Shown here: positions 34,660 through 42,691 of the stretch, one piece after another
Position numbering within the stretch: the stretch's first letter is position 1
Layout of the letters: the number at the start of each line of letters is the position of its first letter
DNA from: a virus
DNA length: 61,518 nt
IMG/VR virus record: IMGVR_UViG_3300020595_000037
Location: 1-61,518 of that record
Reading direction: 5' to 3' (one strand)
Position numbers and translations under genes: made by a program
The notes under the pieces: model-generated
The model's input: only the letters and a program-made list of their open reading frames with translations
Database searches by the model: none
Told to the model about the DNA's origin: nothing

Positions 34660-36384
34660 TTATCCGTCACAACTAAGACAGCCTTCATCCATTGCTTGTT
34701 CAGCAATATCTCCACGTAACACTGACTCAGTTCTAGTGTAATATAAGGTTTTAATACCTTTCTTCCAAGCTTCAAAATGTACTTTATTAATCCACTTAGG
34801 TGTAGCAACACTAGGAAAAGCTAAGTTTAAACTTACGCTTTGATCTATATACTGTTGCCTTATACCTGCTTGATTAATTAATTCTAATTGATTAATCTCT
34901 TTAAATGTTTTAAATACATCTTTAACTGGTATATCATTATATGGTCCAGTCATTACGTCTTTCAACTCTTTTAAACCTTGTACTGATCCTCCGTCTTTTA
35001 AGATTTTAGACCAAGTAGTTTCATTATTGATTTTAAGCTTGCGAAGGAGCTTAACCAATGTGGGGTTTTTACGAATGAAAGTACCTTTAGCACTTTGCTC
35101 AGTAAATACATTAGCAGCCCAAGGCTCGATGCCAGGAGATACATTACCACTAAGCTTACTGTTACTAACGGTAGGAGCAATAGCCCTAAGGTGAGTATTG
35201 CGCATGCCAGTACCGACACACCACAAAGGTTCCCCAAACTCTTCAGCAAGGGCCATAGAGGCTCGTTCAGACTCAATTTTAATTTGTGAAAATATTTTTC
35301 TAGTTTCATATTGTGCTAATAATCCTTCAAATGGTAGGCCCTTTTCTTGTAAGTACGTGTGCCAACCTAAAACGCCTAATCCTAAAGCTCTACCTTTTTC
35401 AGCAGATCTTACAGAATTATGAAACCCAACTTTACCTTTGGATCTCTGTATAAACTCTTCTAATACACCATCTAAAAACCATATAGAATCATGTATTAAA
35501 TTAGTTCCTTTCCATTCATCGTATCTAGCTAAGTTTAAACTAGATAAACAACAAACAAAACTATGTGACTCATCTGTATGTAATGTTATTTCACTACATA
35601 TATTAGTCATATGTACTTTTAACCCGTGCTTTTTGTAAGCTGTTGGGTTATTCTTGTTTGTATTTCCCTTAAATAAGATATAAGGTTCTCCAGTTGCTTT
35701 ACGCTTTTGTAATAGCTTTCCCCATTTCTTTCTAGCTTTAGTATCTCCGCTTTCAACTCTTCGCATGAACTTGTCGCCGACCACAGCACACTGGTGGAGG
35801 TTGAGCGATTGACGATTAACGTCTCCTTTAGGTTCTCTAATTTCAAGCCATTCTTCAAAGTCGGGATGTTCAATATTAAGGTTAACTGATGCAGCTCCTC
35901 GTCGGACAGACCCTTGATTAGTGGCCAATATTGTTGAATCGTATATTTTACAAAAAGGCACAACTCCGTCACTTGTTCCATTTCCTTTAATTTTTGCACT
36001 AGCGGGTCTGATTTGATTAATCCCGATTCCTACCCCACCGCCGTGCTTTGCGAGTAGCATCATCTCTAAATTTTTACTTCCAATATCATATATACTGTCA
36101 GCAACATCTATACCAAAACAACTGATTGGTAAACCTCTGTCTGTACCTGTATTAGATAACACAGGAGAGGCTAAACACAACCAACCATTCCATATATATT
36201 CAAAAAACTTTTCAGCCATCTCAGGACGTTCTAAACGTCTTGCAACTGTATTACAAACTCTATTGTAAGCATCTCTAGGTGTTTCACCTTTTAAAAGATA
36301 ACCGCCACCTATTGTTTTTTTGTAAACATCTGTATCACCCCACGAAGGGTAATCCTCTCCTTTTTTCCAGTCTTTATTCCACAT
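34660..36384 (-). CDS. nrdA: class Ia ribonucleoside-diphosphate reductase, alpha (large) subunit
   Basis: The start is placed at ATG 36384 (MWNKDWKKGEDYPSWGD); an upstream ATG at 36441 would lie inside the previous gene. The 574-residue enzyme reduces ribonucleoside diphosphates to dNDPs. Seen directly: active-site Cys in LPISCFG (C89), the NICSEITL motif (Asn, thiyl-radical Cys and Glu), the partner Cys in FVCCLSS, and the C-terminal CLSCDG that shuttles electrons from thioredoxin or glutaredoxin. It lacks an N-terminal ATP-cone, so dATP inhibition is probably absent. The beta subunit is encoded upstream in the same operon. Confidence 0.93.
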   Translation of the reverse strand: MWNKDWKKGEDYPSWGDTDVYKKTIGGGYLLKGETPRDAYNRVCNTVARRLERPEMAEKFFEYIWNGWLCLASPVLSNTGTDRGLPISCFGIDVADSIYDIGSKNLEMMLLAKHGGGVGIGINQIRPASAKIKGNGTSDGVVPFCKIYDSTILATNQGSVRRGAASVNLNIEHPDFEEWLEIREPKGDVNRQSLNLHQCAVVGDKFMRRVESGDTKARKKWGKLLQKRKATGEPYILFKGNTNKNNPTAYKKHGLKVHMTNICSEITLHTDESHSFVCCLSSLNLARYDEWKGTNLIHDSIWFLDGVLEEFIQRSKGKVGFHNSVRSAEKGRALGLGVLGWHTYLQEKGLPFEGLLAQYETRKIFSQIKIESERASMALAEEFGEPLWCVGTGMRNTHLRAIAPTVSNSKLSGNVSPGIEPWAANVFTEQSAKGTFIRKNPTLVKLLRKLKINNETTWSKILKDGGSVQGLKELKDVMTGPYNDIPVKDVFKTFKEINQLELINQAGIRQQYIDQSVSLNLAFPSVATPKWINKVHFEAWKKGIKTLYYTRTESVLRGDIAEQAMDEGCLSCDG

Positions 36385-36601
36385 CTGTTTCAAATTTCTT
36401 TTCTTGTTCTTTAGGTTTTTGTATCTCTTGTAGTTTATCAACTAACTCTTTCCACGTGTCTTCACCAATATGTAATTGAAAAGATGTTAATGTACCTTTA
36501 GCCATTGAATCTACTTGTTGAAGCTTTTGTATTAAACCATTAACTACATTAGTTAACTGCTCAATTTTTTTCTTCATTAATATTAATTCGTTTTCTTTCA
36601 T
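36374..36601 (-). CDS. small coiled-coil protein between RNR subunits
   Basis: The 75-residue protein from ATG 36601 (MKENELILMKKKIEQLTNVV) is mainly coiled coil with a charged tail. It overlaps nrdA by 11 bases and lies 17 bases after nrdB. No known family; co-transcription with RNR is clear from spacing. It may be a structural or regulatory accessory. Confidence 0.6.
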   Translation of the reverse strand: MKENELILMKKKIEQLTNVVNGLIQKLQQVDSMAKGTLTSFQLHIGEDTWKELVDKLQEIQKPKEQEKKFETDVE

Positions 36602-36618
36602 ATCATTTAATTTTATTA

Positions 36619-37608
36619 TTACCAAACATCTTCAAAATCTTCGCCTTCATTTGCTTTACTATAGTCAGTCGGCCTAATAGCGAAAAAATCAGTGTGAGTG
36701 TGACCCCCAGTAAGATGGTCGAACCAAGCCATTTTGTCAATTGACTTTTGGTCATATTCAAACTTAAATTTTCCTTCTGCTTTATAGCCCAGTTCTTTAA
36801 TTTTATCACCTGTACGTTTTTTAATAAAATGTTTAAGGTCATATTCAGTTATACCTTCAATATCACCCATTTCAAATAACTTACTTATGTAAGTCATTTC
36901 TGCATTATGCATGGTTAACGCTGCATCATATATATGCTCTTTACATTCTTCTTTTAAACCAGGTATTTGAGAACACATATGTCTAAATAATTGACAACCC
37001 ATTTTGCTATGTAATGATTCATCTCTTACAGACCATTTCATTTGTTGGCCAATACCTTTTAATAAGTTACGCATTTGAAAACTATATAACACAGCAAAAG
37101 CTGAATATAAACTAACACCTTCTGCAAACGCAGAAAACGTAGCTAATGATTTACCTATTCCTACAGGATCACTACCTTCATAAGCAACAAGATTATCAAA
37201 TCTTTCAGCAGTTGCAGGCTCGTGTAAGAAAGCTTCATAGTCTTCAAGACCTAACGTTTCATTTAAATAACTGTATGCTACAGCGTGTATAGTTTCTTGA
37301 CTTCCAAACATCATAGCCATTTGCTGTATTTCATGTTTAGGAAACCAACCAACAACTTTTTGTGTCCAGTAATCTGACACAGCACATTCTGTTTGAGCAA
37401 AACCTAGTAAGATATTACCTACTAAGTTTTTTTCTTTATCATCTAGCTTTTCGTTCCAGTCTTTTAAATCACCTGACATAGGTATTTCAGTGTGTAACCA
37501 AAATGCTTGTGCTTGTTTTAACCAACCTTCTGTATAATACTCAGGGTACTCAAAAGGTTTATACGGTATTCTTTCTGTAAATAGTGGTACATTCATATTA
37601 TTCTTCAT
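36619..37608 (-). CDS. nrdB: class Ia ribonucleoside-diphosphate reductase, beta (small) subunit
   Basis: The 329-residue ferritin-like protein carries the di-iron and tyrosyl-radical site. Metal ligands are E74 (AQTECAV), E105 and H108 (SQETIHAVAY), a further Glu in FAEGVSLYSAF, and RDESLHSKMG. The radical Tyr is Y112, in the E-x-x-H-x-x-x-Y spacing of E. coli NrdB Y122, so this is a normal tyrosyl-radical enzyme and not a Phe-type class Ic. The C-terminus (EDFEDVW) is the usual acidic-aromatic tail that docks on alpha. Confidence 0.93.
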   Translation of the reverse strand: MKNNMNVPLFTERIPYKPFEYPEYYTEGWLKQAQAFWLHTEIPMSGDLKDWNEKLDDKEKNLVGNILLGFAQTECAVSDYWTQKVVGWFPKHEIQQMAMMFGSQETIHAVAYSYLNETLGLEDYEAFLHEPATAERFDNLVAYEGSDPVGIGKSLATFSAFAEGVSLYSAFAVLYSFQMRNLLKGIGQQMKWSVRDESLHSKMGCQLFRHMCSQIPGLKEECKEHIYDAALTMHNAEMTYISKLFEMGDIEGITEYDLKHFIKKRTGDKIKELGYKAEGKFKFEYDQKSIDKMAWFDHLTGGHTHTDFFAIRPTDYSKANEGEDFEDVW

Positions 37609-37750
37609 AGTATAAGGTTAAACATATATCAAATATTCCTAAATATAAAACGTGATCTACTTGAAAATCACCGTCTTCATAACTTCTCATTCCAAAGAGT
37701 AATCCTGGAAACATTCCAGCTGATAACTCCCATTGTTTTGATTTACCCAT
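37598..37750 (-). CDS. small conserved-type protein upstream of nrdB
   Basis: ATG at 37750 gives 50 residues (MGKSKQWELSAGMFPGLLFG to CLTLYYEE), overlapping nrdB by 11 bases and the upstream gene by 8. It is aromatic and acidic, with no membrane helix. I recall similar small proteins near phage RNR genes but not their function. Confidence 0.6.
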   Translation of the reverse strand: MGKSKQWELSAGMFPGLLFGMRSYEDGDFQVDHVLYLGIFDICLTLYYEE

Positions 37751-37907
37751 AGCATTTTATATTATATTTATTATGGATCTCTATTAGATCCTTCCATTTT
37801 AGATAACCTCTTTTATTAACTGTCCATTTAATATAAGTATCGATCTTACGTTCCTTATATTTAGTTCTAGCTATATGTTTAGAGGCTAGTTTGTTTTTTC
37901 TTTGCAT
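37743..37907 (-). CDS. small basic protein, 54 residues
   Basis: ATG 37907 to TAA 37743-37745 encodes a very basic protein (MQRKNKLASKHIARTKYKER to NKYNIKCYG). It overlaps the nuclease gene by 29 bases and the next gene by 8. The overlaps and charge suggest a real small nucleic-acid-binding protein; no family is recognised. Confidence 0.5.
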   Translation of the reverse strand: MQRKNKLASKHIARTKYKERKIDTYIKWTVNKRGYLKWKDLIEIHNKYNIKCYG

Positions 37908-38367
37908 TTGTTCTAAGGTTTTTCCTCATAGTCTCTATATGTGTAATTGTTTCATCACAGTCTTTTTGATTCTGAGGTTTAAATAACGCAATGCCAGGTG
38001 AATGAAGAGAGATCCATGCTTTAAATAATTTCCATCTAAGTGGAAACGATTCGTTAGCTCTACCTTTACATTCAATTACAAAATCTCTACCTACAAAATC
38101 TGGTTTGTATTTTATAGGTAAAATCTTTTTGCAACCTCTATCTTTATATTCACCTTTGCCATTAGCTTGTTTTTCAAAGCATACACCTTCTAAATCAAAA
38201 CCGTTAAGCAGAGTATAGCTTGTGGGCTCATACTCAGCTACGATTCTAGCTTCTTTCAAAGCTTTATACATGTATACCTCTAATCCAGATGCAAATTTAA
38301 TACCATCATACATGGTTTTCTTTGCTCTAACAGGACCGCGTTTTTTTCGATTATAAGATTTCTTCAT
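37879..38367 (-). CDS. PD-(D/E)XK-type endonuclease, DUF1064-like
   Basis: The 162-residue protein has a nuclease core. SGLEVYMYKALKEARI provides the first Glu, IKYKPDFVGRDFVIECKGR provides the D and E-x-K catalytic residues, and basic residues follow. This matches DUF1064/T7 endonuclease I-like Holliday-junction or branch nucleases. It lies in the nucleotide and replication operon. The basic N-terminus may help DNA binding. Confidence 0.72.
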   Translation of the reverse strand: MKKSYNRKKRGPVRAKKTMYDGIKFASGLEVYMYKALKEARIVAEYEPTSYTLLNGFDLEGVCFEKQANGKGEYKDRGCKKILPIKYKPDFVGRDFVIECKGRANESFPLRWKLFKAWISLHSPGIALFKPQNQKDCDETITHIETMRKNLRTNAKKKQTSL

Positions 38368-38653
38368 TTTTTACGTCTATATTGTAAGAAGACTCAAAGC
38401 TATAATTATCATTTATTTTTTTAAGCATTGATTCTTCTATTTCATCTTGCAAGCAACGTTTAGCTGCTTCAATATACAATAACGCATCCATTAATTCTTC
38501 TTGTACGTCAATTAAGAAACGATTAAGATCTTTTTCTTGACCTTCAATCTCTTGCATCATTGTAGCGCCGTATTTTTTCTGGCCTATAAGGCTTCGTTCG
38601 TCCATCTTTTTTAAGACTTGTTGAACTATTTTATCTTGTGTTTTAATCTTCAT
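38351..38653 (-). CDS. MazG-like nucleotide pyrophosphohydrolase (short)
   Basis: The 100-residue protein has the all-alpha pattern of the MazG/dUTPase-2 superfamily: ERSLIGQKKYGATMM, then DVQEELMDALLYIEAAKR with an E-E-x-x-D-type metal site. Family members hydrolyse (d)NTPs to (d)NMP and pyrophosphate. It overlaps the next MazG gene by 11 bases and lies near the dCMP hydroxymethylase-like gene, so a house-cleaning or dCTPase-like role is possible. Confidence 0.6.
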   Translation of the reverse strand: MKIKTQDKIVQQVLKKMDERSLIGQKKYGATMMQEIEGQEKDLNRFLIDVQEELMDALLYIEAAKRCLQDEIEESMLKKINDNYSFESSYNIDVKNEEIL

Positions 38654-39428
38654 CTTTTACAAATGTTCCGTTAATCATTTTACCTGTTCTTTTGTTTATA
38701 ACTTCATAAGCTGTTTGTATACACTCTTCTATATAAACACCTCGTTGATGAGCTAAGTTTGTTAATACTACAACCATATCACCAATAGCATCTATAACTT
38801 CTGGTTGATCATCTTTTAATAAAGCTTTAGCTAATTCACCAGCTTCTTCCTGAAGCTTAACATATTGAGTCATTGTATTGCCTTTGTCATATAAACCTCT
38901 TGTTTCAGCCCATGTTCTTATTCTATTAAACATCATCTGACTTTTAGTGTAGTCAGGCACTTGCATACTGTTATTTTTTAAATCCCTAACAGCTTTAAAA
39001 TATTCTGCAAAAGCTTTATTGTATATATACGATCTCTTATCATTATACATTGACATCTTTGCGTTGTCTATTATCCATTTGATTGTTTGCATATCTAATT
39101 CAAATGTGCCGTGAGATGTTTCCCAGGACATTCCTATGTTGTCCATTAGATGGCCTTTAAGTTTATTCAAAGGCATTGCAAAAGTTGAAGTTTGTTCCGT
39201 TACGTTTATTTTCATTTTCTTAAAAAGGTTTTTATATTTCTTTCTATCGACCTTATAGCCGTAAGACTTTTGAAGTTCTATCTCTTTGTCCGATATATAA
39301 TCTACATCGTCCGACTGATCAAGAACTTCATATTCACTAGGCTTATAGCCCTGAATTAACGTAACACGAGTATTAAGATCACGTGTTACACCAATCTTTT
39401 TACCTGGTATGTGGTATAAATAATACAT
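38643..39428 (-). CDS. fusion of GIY-YIG-like domain and MazG pyrophosphohydrolase
   Basis: The 261-residue protein seems to have two parts. Residues 1-70 resemble a GIY-YIG nuclease core (MYYLYHIPGKKIGVTRDLN, then an E-containing helix KEIELQKSYGY). The C-terminal about 110 residues are MazG-like (LQEEAGELAKALL, then VIDAIGDMVVVLTNLA, an E-x-x-E plus D metal site). The stop overlaps the next gene by one base. The MazG part is confident; nuclease activity of the N-terminal part is uncertain. Confidence 0.72.
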   Translation of the reverse strand: MYYLYHIPGKKIGVTRDLNTRVTLIQGYKPSEYEVLDQSDDVDYISDKEIELQKSYGYKVDRKKYKNLFKKMKINVTEQTSTFAMPLNKLKGHLMDNIGMSWETSHGTFELDMQTIKWIIDNAKMSMYNDKRSYIYNKAFAEYFKAVRDLKNNSMQVPDYTKSQMMFNRIRTWAETRGLYDKGNTMTQYVKLQEEAGELAKALLKDDQPEVIDAIGDMVVVLTNLAHQRGVYIEECIQTAYEVINKRTGKMINGTFVKDED

Positions 39429-40078
39429 TATTTTGTTATTTTATCGTTATACAAATGTAAGTTATGTGCAAAATGGTAATATGTACCGATCTCATATCCT
39501 GTCCTCTCCGCAACTAATTGTTGTAGCTTTGAAAAACAATATTGATCATTACAAAAACCGTACCAGAGGTCATTAGATCGCATCACAACTGACATATTTA
39601 GTTTATTGTTTAATACTGTAAACTGAACCGCGTAAGTACAAGGTGTATCTTTAGCATAAGTGCTATGTTCTTTACCATCATATATACTTATTGCAGCGTG
39701 TCTAGTATTAGGATTATCTTTAAGCTTTGCAACTACATAGTCTAATTGATAGTTACGTTCCCATTGCCAACCATAGTTAGATCTTACCTCGTTATTACTG
39801 TCAACCATTCGTTGCCATATTTCAGGTACTTTACCGTATATATCTCCTAGCTTGTCTACATTAGGATTACCTGATAAGTACCATTGCCATTCAGCCTCTG
39901 CATATTCATCATTCCAGTTTCTGTGTTCAGCTAGTATATGATTCCACATAGGCTTTTCAATATAGAAACCTATATTAAATAAAGCCATAGTATTATCAAA
40001 CTTAACTCCGTCCCACATTATTTTAGGAAAAAAATAATTAAAAGCATCGCTTGCTGTTTTAAATTTTGTTTTTATCAT
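39428..40078 (-). CDS. thymidylate synthase-fold enzyme, likely dCMP hydroxymethylase type
   Basis: The start is ATG 40078 (MIKTKFKTASDAFNYFF). The 216-residue protein aligns to ThyA by eye: nucleophile C147 in DTPCTYAVQF, phosphate-binding R167-S168 in MRSNDLWYG, and H208/Y210 in HLHLY-type segment HNLHLYND. At the position of E. coli Asn177, which selects dUMP, there is D178 (FCND). Asp here is the known determinant of dCMP use in T4 gp42-type hydroxymethylases and CMP hydroxymethylases. So it may make 5-hydroxymethyl-dCMP for modified phage DNA. The N-terminal arginine region of true ThyA is shortened. Confidence 0.75.
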   Translation of the reverse strand: MIKTKFKTASDAFNYFFPKIMWDGVKFDNTMALFNIGFYIEKPMWNHILAEHRNWNDEYAEAEWQWYLSGNPNVDKLGDIYGKVPEIWQRMVDSNNEVRSNYGWQWERNYQLDYVVAKLKDNPNTRHAAISIYDGKEHSTYAKDTPCTYAVQFTVLNNKLNMSVVMRSNDLWYGFCNDQYCFSKLQQLVAERTGYEIGTYYHFAHNLHLYNDKITK

Positions 40079-40331
40079 AATAAAATTTATATAGTTCAAA
40101 TATCTTTTCGTTGATTTGTTTACCGTTGTATTTAAATGGTGATCGTTTTTTTGCTCCATTAACCTCTACATCAATCCACCAGTAGTAATTATCTTGATCA
40201 CTACTTGCAGCCCATGGAGTTATTTTAATTCCATTGTTTATACACCATCTGTATGCCTCTGTGTTTTCAGTAGTCCATTCAGGCCCTAGTATGTTGACCT
40301 TTTTCTTACTCCAAGCATTCATTAATCCCAA
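40059..40331 (-). CDS. hypothetical protein, 90 residues
   Basis: Soluble protein starting MGLMNAWSKKKVNILGPEWT with several Trp residues and a Lys/Tyr-rich C-terminus. It overlaps the primase-helicase gene by 10 bases and the hydroxymethylase-like gene by 20, so it is translated within the replication operon. No known motif. Confidence 0.62.
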   Translation of the reverse strand: MGLMNAWSKKKVNILGPEWTTENTEAYRWCINNGIKITPWAASSDQDNYYWWIDVEVNGAKKRSPFKYNGKQINEKIFELYKFYYDKNKI

Positions 40332-42049
40332 GGCATTTGCTCATCATCAGCTATTGTTGCTAATACATGAGGTACAAAACAACCTGATCTTGGCTCCCAT
40401 TTAAAATGAGCTTCAGCTCCGTTCTCACCTAAGTTTTGAAACTTAACTTTAAGTATTTTAGCTTTAACAGTTTTTTCTTCATAATTTCTGTGAACTAATA
40501 TACCGTGATAACTAGCATCATACCATTCACCACCACCTTTAATGTTATACATTGTAGGCTCTTCAATATTACCATCTTTATCTCTGTACATTTTAGTTGG
40601 ATGAGCTACTATAAACACTAACACATCAAACTTTTTTGCAAAAGATTCAATTTTAGTTAAATATTCCATAGTGTAACGGTTTACATCTTCAGTTTTACAG
40701 TCAACATCTCTGATTTTATTAAATGGATCAATAACAAGACACTTAATACCTTTACGTTTAACAAGCTCAGCACCTTTACGTAATACAGATTCAAGAGTAT
40801 AACGTTCCATATCAATATGAAAAAAGTTGTCATTACAATGATCAGCAATTTTATTCCATTTGTCTGAATTTATATCTGCTTTTGTTGGCATATCTTGCCA
40901 AACTTTTCTCATCAATTTGTGAGCGTGTAAATATGTTGGTTGATTTTCAGGACTAGCAAAAGCTGTTTTCCATTGATACTTTTGGTTGTAACCTACAACC
41001 ATCTGATCAACGAAGTCAGACTTTCCGCTAGATGGTATGCCAGTAACAGTGATAAACTGCCCAGTATAAGTACTAAAAATATCATCAAAATTAGGTATAC
41101 CAATTTGATACCCAGGTTTGAAACCATTTCTAACAAAGTCTGTAATCTCATCTTCTATATCTTTAAAAGTTTTAACGTTCTCTAATGGCACAGGTCTTGC
41201 ACCTTCAATACGTTTAACTAATTTATCCTTGCCATACTTAATTAAATAATCATTAGCATCTTTACAGTCTTCAAACGTTGTTAAGAAACAAACTTCAGCA
41301 CCAAGACGTCTAATAAGTTCTTGTTGCAAAGCTATACCTGGTTCATCATTATCTACTGCTAGTATTACTTTTTCTTTATCTTCAAAGTAATCTATACAGT
41401 TATCTAAATAATCTAAGTTGTTAGAATTTAGAGTCGCACCGTTAGGAACTGATATTGCGTTTTTAATTCCGGCTTCATGTAATGCTAACACATCCATTTC
41501 GCCTTCAGTTATTACACATGTATCATAACCTACTGTACTATTTATATTATAAAATACTTTTTCAGCACCTTTATATAGTTTAAAGTTTTTTCTACCGTCT
41601 CTGTATTTAACATTAACTAGTTCATCACCTACTATATAATTAAACTGAATTGTATTCTCGGACTTGCCGGTCTGTGGCATATACTCAAGACCCTCTGTGA
41701 CCATAAGATCGTCGAGGGTTTTTTGAGATATTCCACGTGACTCAAACCATTTAAAGACCTTAGACGTTATTTGTTTTGGGTCTACAACGTTTAACGCATC
41801 TGGACGTAGATATGTCTTCTCAGACGATCCTTTACGTTGATACGTATGTAATTGAAATGATGAATCACAATGATGACAAGTACCCAGACCACGTTCCCAA
41901 TCATAACTAGCACATTTAAGCTTTTGATTTTTAGGTTGCCTTTCAGACGAACAAAGGGGACAAGTCCCCTGAGTTTTACCTACATCTAAATTATGTTGGT
42001 TGAACTGGTCGATTAAAAATCCATTAATCTCCGTACTGTTTACTTGCAT
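40322..42049 (-). CDS. DNA primase-helicase, T7 gp4/Twinkle-like
   Basis: The 575-residue bifunctional enzyme has an N-terminal zinc ribbon (CPLC at 30-33, CHHC at 58-61), a TOPRIM primase domain (ITEGEMD with E182; LAVDNDEPG with D232/D234), and a C-terminal RecA/DnaB helicase with Walker A GIPSSGKS (337-344) and Walker B LVIDPFN. It primes and unwinds at the fork in one hexameric protein. It is the central replication gene in the window. Confidence 0.93.
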   Translation of the reverse strand: MQVNSTEINGFLIDQFNQHNLDVGKTQGTCPLCSSERQPKNQKLKCASYDWERGLGTCHHCDSSFQLHTYQRKGSSEKTYLRPDALNVVDPKQITSKVFKWFESRGISQKTLDDLMVTEGLEYMPQTGKSENTIQFNYIVGDELVNVKYRDGRKNFKLYKGAEKVFYNINSTVGYDTCVITEGEMDVLALHEAGIKNAISVPNGATLNSNNLDYLDNCIDYFEDKEKVILAVDNDEPGIALQQELIRRLGAEVCFLTTFEDCKDANDYLIKYGKDKLVKRIEGARPVPLENVKTFKDIEDEITDFVRNGFKPGYQIGIPNFDDIFSTYTGQFITVTGIPSSGKSDFVDQMVVGYNQKYQWKTAFASPENQPTYLHAHKLMRKVWQDMPTKADINSDKWNKIADHCNDNFFHIDMERYTLESVLRKGAELVKRKGIKCLVIDPFNKIRDVDCKTEDVNRYTMEYLTKIESFAKKFDVLVFIVAHPTKMYRDKDGNIEEPTMYNIKGGGEWYDASYHGILVHRNYEEKTVKAKILKVKFQNLGENGAEAHFKWEPRSGCFVPHVLATIADDEQMPWD

Positions 42050-42063
42050 TTATTGTTATTTAA

Positions 42064-42150
42064 TTATTCTCCGTCTCTACAATCAGGGCATATGTCGCAG
42101 AACATATATTCGTCCTGCGTCATACCTTGCCCACACATCTCACATTCCAT
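42064..42150 (-). CDS. 28-residue Cys-rich micropeptide, zinc-ribbon-like
   Basis: ATG 42150 overlaps the SSB-like stop (TAATG) and gives MECEMCGQGM... CDICPDCRDGE, 28 residues, ending 14 bases before the primase-helicase start. It holds two CxxC-type pairs plus an extra Cys, enough for one zinc ion. The coupled start and Cys pattern support a real gene; function unknown. Confidence 0.55.
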   Translation of the reverse strand: MECEMCGQGMTQDEYMFCDICPDCRDGE

Positions 42151-42461
42151 TAAAATGGAAGGTCGTCTTCTATTGCTGCCGGAGCTGCTACAGGCTGTGA
42201 AGCTTGTTGCTGCGGGTTATCAAACTTTTTAACTTCTCCGTTGGTCCATACTAATTTTACATTACCTAAATATGTTTTTGCCTGTTTCGCTTCGCGTTCT
42301 TCTTTGCTCTGCGATACAATGACTGGACCTTGATTACCGAACTGATCAAGCTCATCATTAAGAGTAATACTGATAGGTAAGTATTTACCTTTTTTACCAA
42401 TAATGATTTTGTCTTTCGGTATTTCATTTAGATTAATGCTTGCTGCTAATATTAATGCCAT
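42150..42461 (-). CDS. SSB-like protein with DDLPF C-terminal tip
   Basis: The 103-residue protein has a beta-rich N-terminal part (IIIGKKGKYLPISITLNDEL), a Gln/Pro/Ala linker and the acidic tip EDDLPF. That tip is the hallmark of bacterial and phage single-stranded DNA-binding proteins, which use it to recruit replication partners. It lies beside the primase-helicase and annealing genes. The fold itself is not clearly an OB fold by eye, so the call rests mainly on the tip and context. Confidence 0.65.
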   Translation of the reverse strand: MALILAASINLNEIPKDKIIIGKKGKYLPISITLNDELDQFGNQGPVIVSQSKEEREAKQAKTYLGNVKLVWTNGEVKKFDNPQQQASQPVAAPAAIEDDLPF

Positions 42462-42679
42462 TATACTGCTGTTTGAAATAAATTATTAAACATAGTTCTT
42501 AATTCTGTTGCTCCTATGTCTGAGCCATTAGCTTGTAACCTTCTACGAAAGTTATCAGCTTTTTTACTATATGCGTGTAATCCATCTTTTGAATTGTTAT
42601 TTACATAAAATTCATTTGTTGGAAACGTCATTCCAGTAATTGCACATTGTTTTGATGTTACTTTTTTTCTTCTTGCCAT
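42461..42679 (-). CDS. hypothetical protein, 72 residues
   Basis: Basic protein starting MARRKKVTSKQCAITGMTFP with an aromatic-rich middle (NEFYVNNNSKDGLHAY). It overlaps the SSB-like gene by one base. A single CxxxG-type turn hints at DNA binding, but no family is recognised. Confidence 0.58.
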   Translation of the reverse strand: MARRKKVTSKQCAITGMTFPTNEFYVNNNSKDGLHAYSKKADNFRRRLQANGSDIGATELRTMFNNLFQTAV

Positions 42680-42691
42680 AATAATGGGGTT

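Noticed and set aside
36385-36441. Longer nrdA start
   Set aside because: Those residues are Lys-rich, do not fit RNR and lie inside the small gene at 36374.
40079-40159. N-terminal extension of the ThyA-fold gene (27 residues)
   Set aside because: The extension overlaps the upstream gene and has no similarity to ThyA; ATG 40078 begins right at the conserved fold.
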